Shown piece by piece: positions 35,186-45,301 of a DNA stretch of 62,533 nucleotides; positions within the stretch are counted from its first letter, which is position 1; the number at the start of each line of letters is the position of its first letter. Source of the stretch: Pedobacter sp. Leaf216 (GTDB lineage: Bacteria > Bacteroidota > Bacteroidia > Sphingobacteriales > Sphingobacteriaceae); NCBI RefSeq assembly GCF_001421515.1, contig NZ_LMKM01000005.1, positions 1-62,533 of the forward strand, in the 5' to 3' direction. The notes under the pieces are model-generated. The model did no database searches and was not told where the DNA came from. It worked only from the letters and a program-made list of their open reading frames with translations. A program made the translations under genes and the position numbers.

Positions 35186-35218
35186 CTCGTGAAATAAAAT
35201 TTTACGAGACTTTTTTTT
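35186..35218 (+). terminator. rho-independent terminator
   Basis: CTCGTGAAAT (35186-35195) pairs with ATTTTACGAG (35199-35208), with one G-U pair and a three-base loop, followed by eight T residues. It lies 25 bases after the DUF5695 stop codon. Confidence 0.85.
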
Positions 35219-35538
35219 GTTAATGTAATTTGATAATCAATTTGGTATGTATTTTAATCATGATTTATATTCAATTGACTTATTATTATAGTTTGAATCC
35301 CAATTGATTAAATAAACTATTCTATGATTTTTAATGGAATGGTGAGTAATTAGGTGATCGAAATGAATCCTGATTTTAGGAGTATGATTACTTTAAATAA
35401 AACCTTTAATTTTTTGTTTAACAATTAGCTATTAATGGAAAAAGTAATATTGTCCATTAAATAATCTGATCGTTATCATTTTTAACGAGGAAGCAAGATT
35501 GGCAGTAGAATTTCATGGAGTGAATATCCTTGTAGTGG

Positions 35539-35709
35539 CGTCATTTCGAGCGGAGTGAAACGTAGTTGAGAAATCTAACGGATAGATATCTTTCCCTATT
35601 TAACATCGGTGCTGCGCTCAACCGAAAGAACGCATGAGTTTTTGCCACGGAAGCACAGATTAACACAATCAGGCGAATTTCCTTTCTGTGACTTCTGTGT
35701 TTCCGTGGC
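35539..35709. repeat. repeat half plus GCCACGGAA inverted repeat
   Basis: CGTCATTTCGAGCGGAGTG with GAGAAATCT at 35539-35576 is a half unit of the 134-bp family. GCCACGGAAGCACAGA (35644-35659) and TCTGTGTTTCCGTGGC (35694-35709) form a 16-base stem with one mismatch, a relative of the GCCACGGAAACACAGAAAG segments of the array at 41559-42485. From 35219 to 35538 I see nothing but AT-rich sequence. Confidence 0.65.
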
Positions 35710-35743
35710 TAAAAATTAAAGATTGGTTCCTTGTCAAAAGAAT

Positions 35744-38113
35744 TTACAAACTTTCCTTAATTACCCTAACCCCATAAATAGGCCCTGCGCTGTTTTTCGC
35801 TTTAGGAAACAGCTTTACGGTAACTTTGCTTTTTCCTTTTGTTAATTCTGTAGGAATTTTATAAGAGATGTCGTAAAAACGGCTTTCCTTGTATTTGTTC
35901 AAATCTTCTGTGGCAACATTAACACCATCAACCATTACATCAAAATTGCGGCCGCGGTTATCCATACCCCAATATGATGCTATTATGGTATTCTGCATAG
36001 CTGGATCTACCTTCACATCGAACTGTAAAAAACCGTTTTCACCTGCTACACGCCATTTGCTGCCATGATCTTCACCCATATATTCTTTAGCTGCGGTAAA
36101 ATTATGATCGCGTTCAGGCTGCATTTCTCCAAACCTGAATACATCGGTGGTTTTATCTTCCAACTCTTTCCTTTTGCGCTTTTGCTCGTCGTATATCTTT
36201 TGCTGCACCGTCCATTTTTCAGGGGTAAATACATCCCAATATACACTGTAGTATTGGTTTTTGGTTTGATAGAACGGAATAAGGGTTACATCCTGTGGCT
36301 GAGCAATTTTATTGGTTTCAAATTGTAATTCCTGTTTGTTCACTACGCTCAGCCAATCTTTAGGGTCGTTATTTGCGCTTACAAATACTGGTACACCTTT
36401 AACCGGATCAGGTTCTGTTGTGCCTAAAACACCCGCCAAAAGCACCGGACCATAAAACACCGCTCTACGGTCGGCATTATCAGGCATAGCCTCTGTATAT
36501 AATTTTTCTGGTGTTACATAAGTAATTTTATCATTGTTTTTCCAGGTGCGGGTAATCACATAATAACCGGTTTCATCTGGCGTGATTTTTTGCAGCTGTC
36601 CATTTACCGAAATAGTAGTTTCTGTAGACCATTTAGGCTTCCTTACCCGGATGGAAAAATTAGATGCTTTGTTTAAACTGAGCGTTAAAGTTGTTTGGTC
36701 GCCTTGTGGTAATGCAGTTTGCTGAGTAATTTTCAAACCTTTTTCTTTCCAATCTAAAACTGAAGGAATAAAAAGATTCACATATAAACTTCCATCGCCA
36801 CCCCTAAAATAAATGCTTTCGTTGTATTTTACATGGTTCTCCATGCCTGTGCCCACGCAGCAGGTAAAAGTGTTAAACTTATCGCTGTATTCTTTTTTAC
36901 CACCCATGCGCAACGGTACGAAATAGCAAGTCATGCCATCATCGTGGTTTTGCGAAGCAAGAATATGATTATAAAGTGCCTTTTCATAATAATCGAACAG
37001 CTCGGCCGAAGGGTTTTCGGCAAAAAGATGTCCGGTTAATTTTAGCATGTTGTAAGTATTGCAGGTTTCGGTAGTGTTTTCGGTAAGCTTATCATTCAGT
37101 TTATCGGGTTCACTCAAATACTCGTAATTGCTGTTTCCACCTGTAACATAAGAGTGGTGGTAAACGATCGTTTTCCAGAAGAAATCGGCTATTGTTTTAT
37201 CGTTTTTGTCGCCGGTAATTTCATGTCTTCTAGCACTGGCAATAATTTTCGGTATTTGTGTATTGGAATGTTTTCCTGGAAGGATATCGGTTTCTTTGGC
37301 TAAAGGATCAAGGATCCGTTTATCGTAAAACTTATAAGATAAATCGAGGTATTTCTTTTCCCCGGTGATAGCATATAGGTTAACCAGCGTTTCGGCCATG
37401 CCACCGTATTCGCAGAACAGCATTTTCTGCAATAATTCTTCATTTAAGCCTCCAATGGTTGTTCCAGTCCAATCGGCCAGGGCAATGCAGCTAGTTAAAG
37501 CTTTTTTATTGTTGGTATAAAGATAGGCATCCAGTAAACCTGCCATAATTTTATGAACGGTATACCATGGTGCCCAACCCCCGTTAAGGTCGAAACCCCC
37601 GGTTTTAACATTGCCTTTTGCCAGCTCGCCCCATATTTTGTCTTCATTGGTAAATGCACCTAAATAGCCGTTTTTTCTGGCTTTTTGGCATTCCGCCAGT
37701 TCATCAACAATATAATTTGCTTTTTGTAAAAATACAGGGCTGTTGCTCGATGCATATTGCATGGAAACAGCCGAAAGGTAATGCCCAAGCGAATGCCCTG
37801 CTAATCCATCTCCTTCCCAGCCACCATAAATTTTAGCTTTTGGCGTTAAACCTGCATTTTTTCTAAAACCCGATAATAACCTATCAGGATCTATAATGGT
37901 TAAATAAGCTTCGTCGGCTTTCATTGCCGTTTTAAAAGTGCTTTCCAATAAATTTACTTCCGAAAGGTCGAAAGCATAAGCTTTAATTGGTGTGGTATTT
38001 TTAACCTTTATGCGTTTATCGTTAAAGTGTGGTACATAGTTTTGGGCATTTACATTCAGCGCAAAAAACAGTGCACAGCCAAGTAAGCTTTTACCAATGT
38101 TTGGGTTCATCAT
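35744..38113 (-). CDS. GH127/GH146-type beta-L-arabinofuranosidase
   Basis: A 789-residue exported protein (signal peptide to about residue 23) with a DUF1680-type (alpha/alpha)6 barrel (about 40-540) and C-terminal beta domains. The zinc-cysteine active site known from HypBA1 is complete: E349-x-C351 in TTETCNTYN and C418-C419 in FTCCVGTG, one of the paired cysteines being the nucleophile. The family removes beta-linked L-arabinofuranose, either from hydroxyproline-bound arabino-oligosaccharides (GH127) or from arabinan-type pectin side chains (GH146). Sequence alone does not separate the two, although the length resembles Bacteroides GH146 proteins. It is divergent from an aminopeptidase P gene and near a hydroxyproline-degradation operon. 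Confidence 0.9.
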   Translation of the reverse strand: MMNPNIGKSLLGCALFFALNVNAQNYVPHFNDKRIKVKNTTPIKAYAFDLSEVNLLESTFKTAMKADEAYLTIIDPDRLLSGFRKNAGLTPKAKIYGGWEGDGLAGHSLGHYLSAVSMQYASSNSPVFLQKANYIVDELAECQKARKNGYLGAFTNEDKIWGELAKGNVKTGGFDLNGGWAPWYTVHKIMAGLLDAYLYTNNKKALTSCIALADWTGTTIGGLNEELLQKMLFCEYGGMAETLVNLYAITGEKKYLDLSYKFYDKRILDPLAKETDILPGKHSNTQIPKIIASARRHEITGDKNDKTIADFFWKTIVYHHSYVTGGNSNYEYLSEPDKLNDKLTENTTETCNTYNMLKLTGHLFAENPSAELFDYYEKALYNHILASQNHDDGMTCYFVPLRMGGKKEYSDKFNTFTCCVGTGMENHVKYNESIYFRGGDGSLYVNLFIPSVLDWKEKGLKITQQTALPQGDQTTLTLSLNKASNFSIRVRKPKWSTETTISVNGQLQKITPDETGYYVITRTWKNNDKITYVTPEKLYTEAMPDNADRRAVFYGPVLLAGVLGTTEPDPVKGVPVFVSANNDPKDWLSVVNKQELQFETNKIAQPQDVTLIPFYQTKNQYYSVYWDVFTPEKWTVQQKIYDEQKRKRKELEDKTTDVFRFGEMQPERDHNFTAAKEYMGEDHGSKWRVAGENGFLQFDVKVDPAMQNTIIASYWGMDNRGRNFDVMVDGVNVATEDLNKYKESRFYDISYKIPTELTKGKSKVTVKLFPKAKNSAGPIYGVRVIKESL

Positions 38114-38356
38114 ATTAATGGTTTAGGGATGTTTTTACAGGAATAAAATTATGCAATTGGCAACAGCATAAAAACGCCATAATTTGCCGCTATTGTGCAG
38201 ATTTTACCCATATTATTCGCTAACATAAAATTAATTGTGATTTTTGTACCATAATTTAACTTATAATTCGCAGATACAACCCATATTTTAGCCATTTGGC
38301 CAGATCTTTATCGAATGAAGATTGCTTTTGGGATATTTGCTTAACGCATAAAAAAT

Positions 38357-39754
38357 ATGTTCGAAAAGAAAGTTTATCTCCAAAGGAGAGCAGCACTAAA
38401 ATCAACAATAACATCGGGTATTTTACTGTTTTTAGGTAATGAAGATAGTCCGATGAATTATAAAGACAATACTTATCATTTTAGGCAAGACAGTACCTTT
38501 TTATATTATTTTGGAATCAGTGAACCACTATTGGCGGCTATTATTGATTTGGATAATGACGAAACCATCTTGTTTGGAAACGAAATGGGTATCGATGATA
38601 TCGTGTGGATGGGCCGACAAAAAACACTTGAGGAAAAAAGCCAGGATGCCGGACTTACAAAAGTACTTCCGTTAGATCAACTTGATGCTTACCTCAAACA
38701 GTACCAGGAAAAGAAAAGAACCGTTCAGTTTTTACCACCATACCGATCAGAGAATAAAATAAAACTTTCACACTGGTTTAATATTCCTGTTGATCAGCTT
38801 AAAGAGAAAGAATCAACCGAATTTATTAAAGCGGTGGTAGCGCAGCGGTCGGTTAAATCAGCAGAAGAAATTGAAGAGTTGGATCGTGCTGCGGCAATAT
38901 CTGCCGATATCCATTTAATGGTAATGCAACAGGCAAAACCCGGTATGTACGAGCGCGAACTTGCAGCAAAAATACAGGGTGCAGCATTGGCATCTGGAGG
39001 TAACCTGGCTTATCCTGTTATTTTAACCGTGCGTGGCGAAATTCTGCACAACCATTATCATGGCAATCAATTGCAGGAAGGGCAGTTGGTTTTAAACGAT
39101 TCTGGCGTAGAAACCGCTTTAGGTTATGCCGGCGATCTTACCCGTACTTTTCCGGTAGGGAAAAAATTCAGTGCTGAGCAAAAAGACATTTATGATATTG
39201 TACTTAATGCTTATACCCATGCTAAAAATTTATTGGCACCTGGTGTAAGGTATTTGGATGTGCATTTGGCATCGTGTAAAATGCTGGCGCAAGGATTAAA
39301 AGATGTGGGTTTAATGAAAGGAAATGTAGACGATGCCGTACAAGCTGGCGCACATGCCATGTTTTTTCAATGTGGAACTGGCCACATGATGGGAATGGAC
39401 GTGCATGATATGGAAGATTTGGGTGAGCAATATGTAGGCTATACGGATGAACTGACTAAAAATACTACACAATTTGGATTAAAATCGTTAAGGTTGGGTA
39501 AAGCACTTGAGGCCGGTTATGTATTAACAGTTGAACCTGGTGTTTATATTATTCCAGAGTTGATAGACCGTTGGAAAGCCGCCAATCAGTTTACAGAATT
39601 TATAAATTACGATAAATTAGAACAGTTCAGAAATTTTAGTGGAATCAGGGTTGAAGACGACTTCCTTGTGACGGCGAACGGAAGCAGAATGCTGGGCAAA
39701 CATTTGGCCTTAACCACTGAAGAAATCGAATCGATTAGGGGTGAAGCACTTTAA
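38357..39754 (+). CDS. aminopeptidase P (Xaa-Pro aminopeptidase, M24B)
   Basis: A 465-residue cytosolic protein of the standard PepP length: creatinase-N-like domain (about 1-170) and M24 pita-bread domain (about 175-460). Metal ligands: D in LNDSGVETALGYAGDLTR (two Asp), H in GTGHMMGMDVHD, E in VEPGVYI and E in IRVEDDFLV. It cleaves the bond before proline at the second position of peptides. It is followed after 81 bp by an M1 peptidase gene on the same strand, probably an operon. It is divergent from the GH127/146 gene. Confidence 0.93.
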   Translation: MFEKKVYLQRRAALKSTITSGILLFLGNEDSPMNYKDNTYHFRQDSTFLYYFGISEPLLAAIIDLDNDETILFGNEMGIDDIVWMGRQKTLEEKSQDAGLTKVLPLDQLDAYLKQYQEKKRTVQFLPPYRSENKIKLSHWFNIPVDQLKEKESTEFIKAVVAQRSVKSAEEIEELDRAAAISADIHLMVMQQAKPGMYERELAAKIQGAALASGGNLAYPVILTVRGEILHNHYHGNQLQEGQLVLNDSGVETALGYAGDLTRTFPVGKKFSAEQKDIYDIVLNAYTHAKNLLAPGVRYLDVHLASCKMLAQGLKDVGLMKGNVDDAVQAGAHAMFFQCGTGHMMGMDVHDMEDLGEQYVGYTDELTKNTTQFGLKSLRLGKALEAGYVLTVEPGVYIIPELIDRWKAANQFTEFINYDKLEQFRNFSGIRVEDDFLVTANGSRMLGKHLALTTEEIESIRGEAL

Positions 39755-39835
39755 CGTGAACACAATGTTATGCAGAATTTATTTGTGCCAACAATTAGGC
39801 CCTGAAATAAAACAATATTATAACCAGTAAAACAA

Positions 39836-41506
39836 ATGAAAAAACTAACCTCCCTAACCGTACTCTTTTTAGCGTTTATTACAATGCTTTTCGCACAGGC
39901 TCCTAAAAAGGTTTATACTTTGGCCGATACCTTAAGGGGAAGCCTGAATGCCGAGCGTACGTGGTGGGATGTGCAACGTTACGAACTTGCTGTTAAGCCT
40001 GATTATAATGATAAAAGCATTACCGGCTCAAATAAAATTATTTACAAAGTTGTGGGCAATAACAATGGCCGTACGCGGATGCAAATCGATCTTCAGGAGC
40101 CATTGATTATTGATAGTGTGCGCTATAATGATGGTTCCAAGTTAAAGTTTGAGCATGTTGGTAGTGTTTGGTATGTACATGTATCGGCACAAAAGTTATC
40201 GGCTTTAAACAGTGTCCACATATTTTACCATGGCAAGGTACACCAGGCAAAAAGAGCACCCTGGGATGGTGGTTTCATTTTTACTATCGATTCACTTTCG
40301 CGCCCATGGATGACGGTGGCCTGCCAGGGTTTAGGTGCTTCGGTGTGGTATCCAAATAAAGATCATCAAAGCGATGAACCTAATTTAGGTGCTTCGTTAA
40401 CCATGACGGTGCCTGATAGCCTGGTTGCTATTGGAAATGGCCGGTTGGTGTTTAAAAAAGATAACAGTAATGGTACCACCACTTATCAATACAATGTTAA
40501 AAACCCGATCAGCAATTATTGCATCATTCCATACATTGGTAAGTACGTTAACTTTAAAGAAAAATATGCCGGTGAAAAAGGTGCACTGGATGTAAATTAT
40601 TGGGTGCTCGATTACAATTACGCAAAGGCGAAAACCTATATGCCCGATCAGGTGCATAAGATGATGAAGAGCATGGAACATTGGTTTGGCCCTTATCCAT
40701 TTTATGAAGATGGTTACCAGCTTATTGACGCTTCGCATACCGGAATGGAACATCAATCGGCAGTTTCTTACGGCAATGGATACAAGTTTGGTTATAGGGG
40801 CAGAGACATGTCTGGAGATGGATGGGGATTGAAATGGGATTTTATCATCATTCACGAAAGCGGGCACGAATGGTTTGGCAATAACATTACCACTAACGAT
40901 TTGGCCGATATGTGGGTACACGAAGGTTTTACCAATTACAGCGAAACCCTATTTGTTGATTATATTTTTGGCAATAAAGCTGGTAACGAATATAATTTTG
41001 GCATCAGAAAAGGGATCAGAAACGATACACCGATTATTCCCGCTTATGGGGTTAATGCACAGGGCAGTGGCGATATGTACCCAAAAGGTGGCAATATGCT
41101 ACACGCCATCAGGCATAGTTTAAATAACGATGAACTGTTTAGGGCAATATTGCGTGGCTTAAACAAAACCTTTTACCATCAAACCGTAACTACCAAGCAA
41201 ATTGAAAATTACATTTCTAAAAAGGCTGGTTTCGATTTTTCGAAAGTTTTTGATCAATACCTTCGTACGGTACAAGTGCCTGCATTCGAATATTACCTAA
41301 GAGATGGTAAAGCTTTTTATCGGTACAGCGATTGTGTAAAAGGTTTCAACCTGCCTTTAAGTTTAAAAAAAGATGGCATTAAAACACTTAAAATTTTTCC
41401 TTCGCAAAACTGGCAGCAGGTAGCATTGGCCAAAGGGCAGGCTGCTTTGTTTACTAAGCAGGATATAGAATTTATGTATTACTTGCAGGTGAAAAATACC
41501 AAATAA
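39836..41506 (+). CDS. exported M1 family metallopeptidase
   Basis: A 556-residue protein with a signal peptide (about 1-20, ending MLFAQ). It has the M1 aminopeptidase N-terminal beta domain and a thermolysin-like domain with a complete zinc site, H340-E341-x-x-H344-x18-E363 (HESGHEWFG and HEGFTNY). The usual GxMEN exopeptidase motif is replaced by HTGMEHQSAV, so the specificity may differ from classical aminopeptidase N. It would act on peptides in the periplasm. It lies behind aminopeptidase P and before the hydroxyproline operon, with a repeat array in between. Confidence 0.9.
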   Translation: MKKLTSLTVLFLAFITMLFAQAPKKVYTLADTLRGSLNAERTWWDVQRYELAVKPDYNDKSITGSNKIIYKVVGNNNGRTRMQIDLQEPLIIDSVRYNDGSKLKFEHVGSVWYVHVSAQKLSALNSVHIFYHGKVHQAKRAPWDGGFIFTIDSLSRPWMTVACQGLGASVWYPNKDHQSDEPNLGASLTMTVPDSLVAIGNGRLVFKKDNSNGTTTYQYNVKNPISNYCIIPYIGKYVNFKEKYAGEKGALDVNYWVLDYNYAKAKTYMPDQVHKMMKSMEHWFGPYPFYEDGYQLIDASHTGMEHQSAVSYGNGYKFGYRGRDMSGDGWGLKWDFIIIHESGHEWFGNNITTNDLADMWVHEGFTNYSETLFVDYIFGNKAGNEYNFGIRKGIRNDTPIIPAYGVNAQGSGDMYPKGGNMLHAIRHSLNNDELFRAILRGLNKTFYHQTVTTKQIENYISKKAGFDFSKVFDQYLRTVQVPAFEYYLRDGKAFYRYSDCVKGFNLPLSLKKDGIKTLKIFPSQNWQQVALAKGQAALFTKQDIEFMYYLQVKNTK

Positions 41507-41558
41507 TTATCTTTAACAGGTTGTCGGGTAAATAAATTTGCCTAAGGGTCGGCCTACA

Positions 41559-42485
41559 TCGTCCTCGTTTGTAACGAGGATGTACGAGTAAAGCGATTTT
41601 ATCGCTCTTGAAGGAATCATTGTCGCATTGCAAATGCCTACTTCAAAAATCCTCGTTACAAACGAGGACTATTTAAGCTTTAACCACAGATTTACACAGA
41701 GATCATTTTTTGCCACAGAAACACAGAAAGCACGGAGAATTTATAGATGATCATCCCTTAGTTGTGTTATCTACATCGTCCTCGTTTGTAACGAGGATGT
41801 ACGAGTATAGCGATTTTATCGCTCTTGAAGGAATCATTTTCGCATTGCAAATGCGGACCTCAGAAATCCTCGTTACAAACGAGGACTATTTAAGCTTTAA
41901 CCACAGATTTACACAGAGATCAGTTTTTGCCACGGAAACACAGAAAGCACGGAGAATTTATAGATGATCATCCCTTAGTTGTGTTATCTACATCGTCCTC
42001 GTTTGTAACGAGGATGTACGAGTGAAGCGATTTTATCACTCTTGAAGGAAAATTATTTTCGCATTGCAAATGCGGACCTCAAAAATCCTCGTTACAAACG
42101 AGGACTATTTAAGCTTTAACCACAGATTTACACAGAGATCAGTTTTTGCTCTATCGTCCTCGTTTGTAACGAGGATGTACGAGTAAAGCGATTTTATCGC
42201 TCTTGAAGGAATCATTTTCGCATTGCAAATGCGTACCTCAAAATCCTCGTTACAAACGAGGACCATTTAAGCTTTAACCACAGATTTACACAGAGATCAG
42301 TTTTTGCCACGGAAACACAGAAAGCACGGAGAATTCATAGATGATCATCCCTTAGTTGTGTTATCTACATCGTCCTCGTTTGTAACGAGGATGTACGAGT
42401 AAAGCGATTTTATCGCTCTTGAAGGAATTATTTTCGCATTGCAAATGCGGACCTCAGAAATCCTCGTTACAAACGAGGACTATTT
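41559..42485. repeat. ~217-bp hairpin unit, five copies
   Basis: Five copies of TCGTCCTCGTTTGTAACGAG start at 41559, 41776, 41993, 42154 and 42370 (spacings 217, 217, 161, 216). Each unit holds a hairpin whose arms are CCTCGTTTGTAACGAGG and CCTCGTTACAAACGAGG about 100 bases apart, with GCGATTTTATCGC and CGCATTGCAAATGCG inner palindromes. Four units are joined by a linker containing TTTGCCACGGAAACACAG and GATGATCATC; most of that linker is missing before the fourth copy, explaining the 161-bp spacing. No gene. Confidence 0.9.
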
Positions 42486-42680
42486 AAGCTCAACATGACA
42501 TATCTAATGTAGAATTGTTTTTAATGATACAACCTCTTCTTTTTCATAGGATACCTTTTTTTGTATCTCATTACTTTACAAAATATTAGGTTTTCTTTCA
42601 TCCGTTTCTGTATTATTCAAATGGCATATTTATAACCATTATCGGTTAAAATCCAACAATACAACCTTTCCCCGATCAAG

Positions 42681-42688
42681 TACCTTTG
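42681..42688 (+). promoter_or_regulatory. -7 box of the hydroxyproline operon
   Basis: TACCTTTG is a perfect TAnnTTTG box. Transcription from it would give a leader of about 90 bases before the ATG at 42783, room enough for regulation. No palindrome is obvious around it. The region 42486-42782 holds no gene. Confidence 0.5.
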
Positions 42689-42782
42689 GATATAGTGAAG
42701 TTTATGATTTAAAACTAATGCTTTGGGTTTAAATCATCTTGTTCCAATTTACAAATCATATATATTAAAACATAAAATCAGA

Positions 42783-43700
42783 ATGAGTATTAAATGGACT
42801 GGGGTTTTCCCTGCTGTAACCACAAAATTTACGGCAAACGATGAATTGGATTTTCCGGCTTTTGATTTAAATATCGAAGCACAATTAGAAGCAGGAGCCG
42901 AGGGAATTATTTTAGGTGGATCACTTGGAGAAGCCAGTGTATTAACCGACGAAGAAAAGTTTGGTTTGTTATCGCATACCTTAACCGTGGTAAACGGCAG
43001 GGTTCCAGTGCTGTTGAATATTGCCGAATCGACCACCAAAAAAGCAATTGAAGTAGCTAAAAAAGCTGAATCGCTTGGCGCGCAAGGCTTAATGTTATTG
43101 CCACCAATGCGTTATAATGCTGCGCCTGATGAAACTTTGGCCTTTTTTGGTGCCATTGCAGAAAGTACCAGCCTGCCGATTATGATTTACAACAATCCGG
43201 TTGATTATAAAATTGAAGTAACGCTGGATATGTTTGAAGTTTTAACCAAATACGATAACATCCAGGCCATTAAAGAATCAACCCGTGACGTTTCAAATGT
43301 AACCCGATTGATTAACCGCTTTGGTGATCGTTTTAAAATCTTTACCGGAGTAGATCCATTGGCAATGGAAAGTATTGTAATGGGCGCACATGGTTGGGTA
43401 GCTGGTTTGGTTGATGCTTTCCCTAGAGAAACAGTTGCCATTTTCAGGTTGATTAAAGAAAACCGCATTGCAGAAGCATTAACCATTTACCGTTGGTTTT
43501 TACCTGTGCTTGAGCTTGATATCCACGCAAAACTGGTGCAGTACATTAAACTGGCAGAAGTGGCTACCGGGTTAGGTACTGAAGCCGTACGCGCACCACG
43601 TTTACCAATAAGCGGAACAGAAAGAGAAAAAGTGTTGAAAATTATTAACGATGCATTAGCTGTTCGTCCACAATTACCTGCAGGTAGCTGGGGCAAATAG
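42783..43700 (+). CDS. DapA-family deaminase of hydroxyproline catabolism
   Basis: A 305-residue class I aldolase-fold protein (dihydrodipicolinate synthase family). Schiff-base Lys164 lies in AIKESTRD and Tyr136 in MIYNNPVDY. The N-terminal loop is GGSLGE where DapA usually has GTTGE. Its place as first gene of a four-gene set with epimerase, flavoprotein and semialdehyde dehydrogenase points to delta-1-pyrroline-4-hydroxy-2-carboxylate deaminase, giving 2-oxoglutarate semialdehyde and ammonia, rather than lysine synthesis. The ATG at 42783 matches the family start; an in-frame extension to 42723 adds 20 poor residues. It is 14 bp before the next gene. Confidence 0.85.
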   Translation: MSIKWTGVFPAVTTKFTANDELDFPAFDLNIEAQLEAGAEGIILGGSLGEASVLTDEEKFGLLSHTLTVVNGRVPVLLNIAESTTKKAIEVAKKAESLGAQGLMLLPPMRYNAAPDETLAFFGAIAESTSLPIMIYNNPVDYKIEVTLDMFEVLTKYDNIQAIKESTRDVSNVTRLINRFGDRFKIFTGVDPLAMESIVMGAHGWVAGLVDAFPRETVAIFRLIKENRIAEALTIYRWFLPVLELDIHAKLVQYIKLAEVATGLGTEAVRAPRLPISGTEREKVLKIINDALAVRPQLPAGSWGK

Positions 43701-43714
43701 TTTAAATACCAAAT

Positions 43715-45301
43715 ATGAACGGAAAAAATATTGTAGCCAGTACTTATGTAGAAGTTAATGAAAAAAGCCTTAAAGCTGTTAATCCCGCAACGGGGTTAAC
43801 GCTTGATGGTGAATTTTTTAAAGCGAATGAAAGTCTTGTTCATGATGCGCTAACAGCCGCAACAGCAGCTTTCCAAAGCTATAGAAGTTTAAATAAGGAC
43901 CTTAAAGCCGCTTTTTTAAATGCCATTGCCGATGAAATTGCCAGTTTAGGTGATATCCTGGTAAACCGTGCAGTTGAAGAAAGCGGTTTACCTTTAGGGC
44001 GTTTACAAGGAGAATTGGGCAGAACCACAGGTCAGTTGAGGTTGTTCGCCAATCTGGTAGCAGAAGGTTCGTGGGTAGATGCCATAATTGATACCGCATT
44101 GCCTGAAAGGCAACCCTTGCCCCGCCCTGATATCAGGCGCATGCTGATCCCAATCGGCCCTGTTGTGGTTTTCGGTGCAAGTAATTTCCCATTGGCTTTT
44201 TCAGTAGCAGGTGGCGATACTGCATCAGCACTCGCATCTGGTTGCCCTGTAGTGGTAAAAGCACACCCCGCACATTACGGAACCAGTGCACTGGTAGGTG
44301 GTGCCATTATTAAAGCTGCCGAAAAAACAGGCATGCCAAAAGGCGTTTTTTCAATGTTGTACGATGATGGTTATACTATCGGAGCAAGTTTAGTTCAACA
44401 TCCGCAAACCAAAGCCGTAACGTTTACAGGTTCGTTTAAAGGCGGTATGGCACTGATCAATCTTGCGCAGCAACGCGAACAGCCTATCCCGGTTTTTGCC
44501 GAAATGGGCAGTATTAACCCTGTAGTTCTTCTTCCAAAGGCCATCGAAAATCAATCAGCAGAGCTGGCTAAAAAATATGCTGCATCAATTACCTTAGGTG
44601 CTGGCCAGTTTTGTACCAACCCTGGTTTATTGCTTGCCGTTCAATCGCCGGGTTTAGAAAACTTTAAAACGGTTTTAAAAGAAAGTATTTCTACAGTTCC
44701 ATCTGCAACAATGCTTACCGAAGGTATTGCCCAAAATTATGGCAAACTATCTGCCGAGGTGGTTAGCGAAGGTGGGGTTGAACTTTTATCTGCTTCAACA
44801 GTTAAAAATAATGACCTTAAAAATCAGTCGGAAGCCAGAATTGCACAAGTAAGTGCAGCCGATTTTATTAAAAATCCAAAACTCCGCGAAGAAATTTTCG
44901 GTCCATATTCATTATTGGTAGTTGCGCAGGATATTACAGAATTAGAAGCTGCAATTGAGGTACTGGAAGGACAGCTTACCGTAACCCTGATGGCCGATAA
45001 GCAAGAGCTTCAGCAATACCTAACCTTGGTAAATAAACTCACCGATAAAACAGGAAGAATAATTTTAAATGGTGTACCTACAGGTGTGGAGGTTTGTGCA
45101 GCCATGCAACATGGCGGACCATTCCCGGCCACTAACGACAGTCGTTTTACTTCGGTAGGTGCTACAGCGATAAACCGTTTTGCCCGTCCGTTGGCTTACC
45201 AGGATTGGGAACAAGAGTTATTGCCTGATGAATTGAAAGATGGAAATCCTTTGGGGATTTTTAGAATGGTGAACCAAAAATTAACGAAATCTCATGAGTA
45301 A
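43715..45301 (+). CDS. 2-oxoglutarate semialdehyde (2,5-dioxovalerate) dehydrogenase
   Basis: A 528-residue aldehyde dehydrogenase. General base E263 is in AEMGSINP and nucleophile C300 in GAGQFCTNPG. Length, the NPG context and the SNFPLAFSVAGGDTASALASGCPVVVKAHP segment fit the NADP-preferring 2-oxoglutarate semialdehyde dehydrogenase subgroup. It would oxidise the deaminase product to 2-oxoglutarate, the last step of hydroxyproline catabolism, which also serves arabinose and glucarate oxidation routes. Its stop codon overlaps the epimerase start by 8 bp, so translation is coupled. Confidence 0.9.
   Translation: MNGKNIVASTYVEVNEKSLKAVNPATGLTLDGEFFKANESLVHDALTAATAAFQSYRSLNKDLKAAFLNAIADEIASLGDILVNRAVEESGLPLGRLQGELGRTTGQLRLFANLVAEGSWVDAIIDTALPERQPLPRPDIRRMLIPIGPVVVFGASNFPLAFSVAGGDTASALASGCPVVVKAHPAHYGTSALVGGAIIKAAEKTGMPKGVFSMLYDDGYTIGASLVQHPQTKAVTFTGSFKGGMALINLAQQREQPIPVFAEMGSINPVVLLPKAIENQSAELAKKYAASITLGAGQFCTNPGLLLAVQSPGLENFKTVLKESISTVPSATMLTEGIAQNYGKLSAEVVSEGGVELLSASTVKNNDLKNQSEARIAQVSAADFIKNPKLREEIFGPYSLLVVAQDITELEAAIEVLEGQLTVTLMADKQELQQYLTLVNKLTDKTGRIILNGVPTGVEVCAAMQHGGPFPATNDSRFTSVGATAINRFARPLAYQDWEQELLPDELKDGNPLGIFRMVNQKLTKSHE

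Noticed and set aside
41710..41967. 85-codon frame within the 217-bp array
   Set aside because: Entirely repeat sequence with no ribosome-binding site or protein-like composition.
41559..42485. Regular array considered as CRISPR
   Set aside because: The unit is ~217 bp with near-identical sequence throughout and no unique spacers of CRISPR size, and no cas genes are present.
42783..43700. DapA-family gene as lysine-biosynthesis dihydrodipicolinate synthase
   Set aside because: Operon partners form a hydroxyproline pathway, and the GTTGE loop typical of DapA is replaced by GGSLGE.
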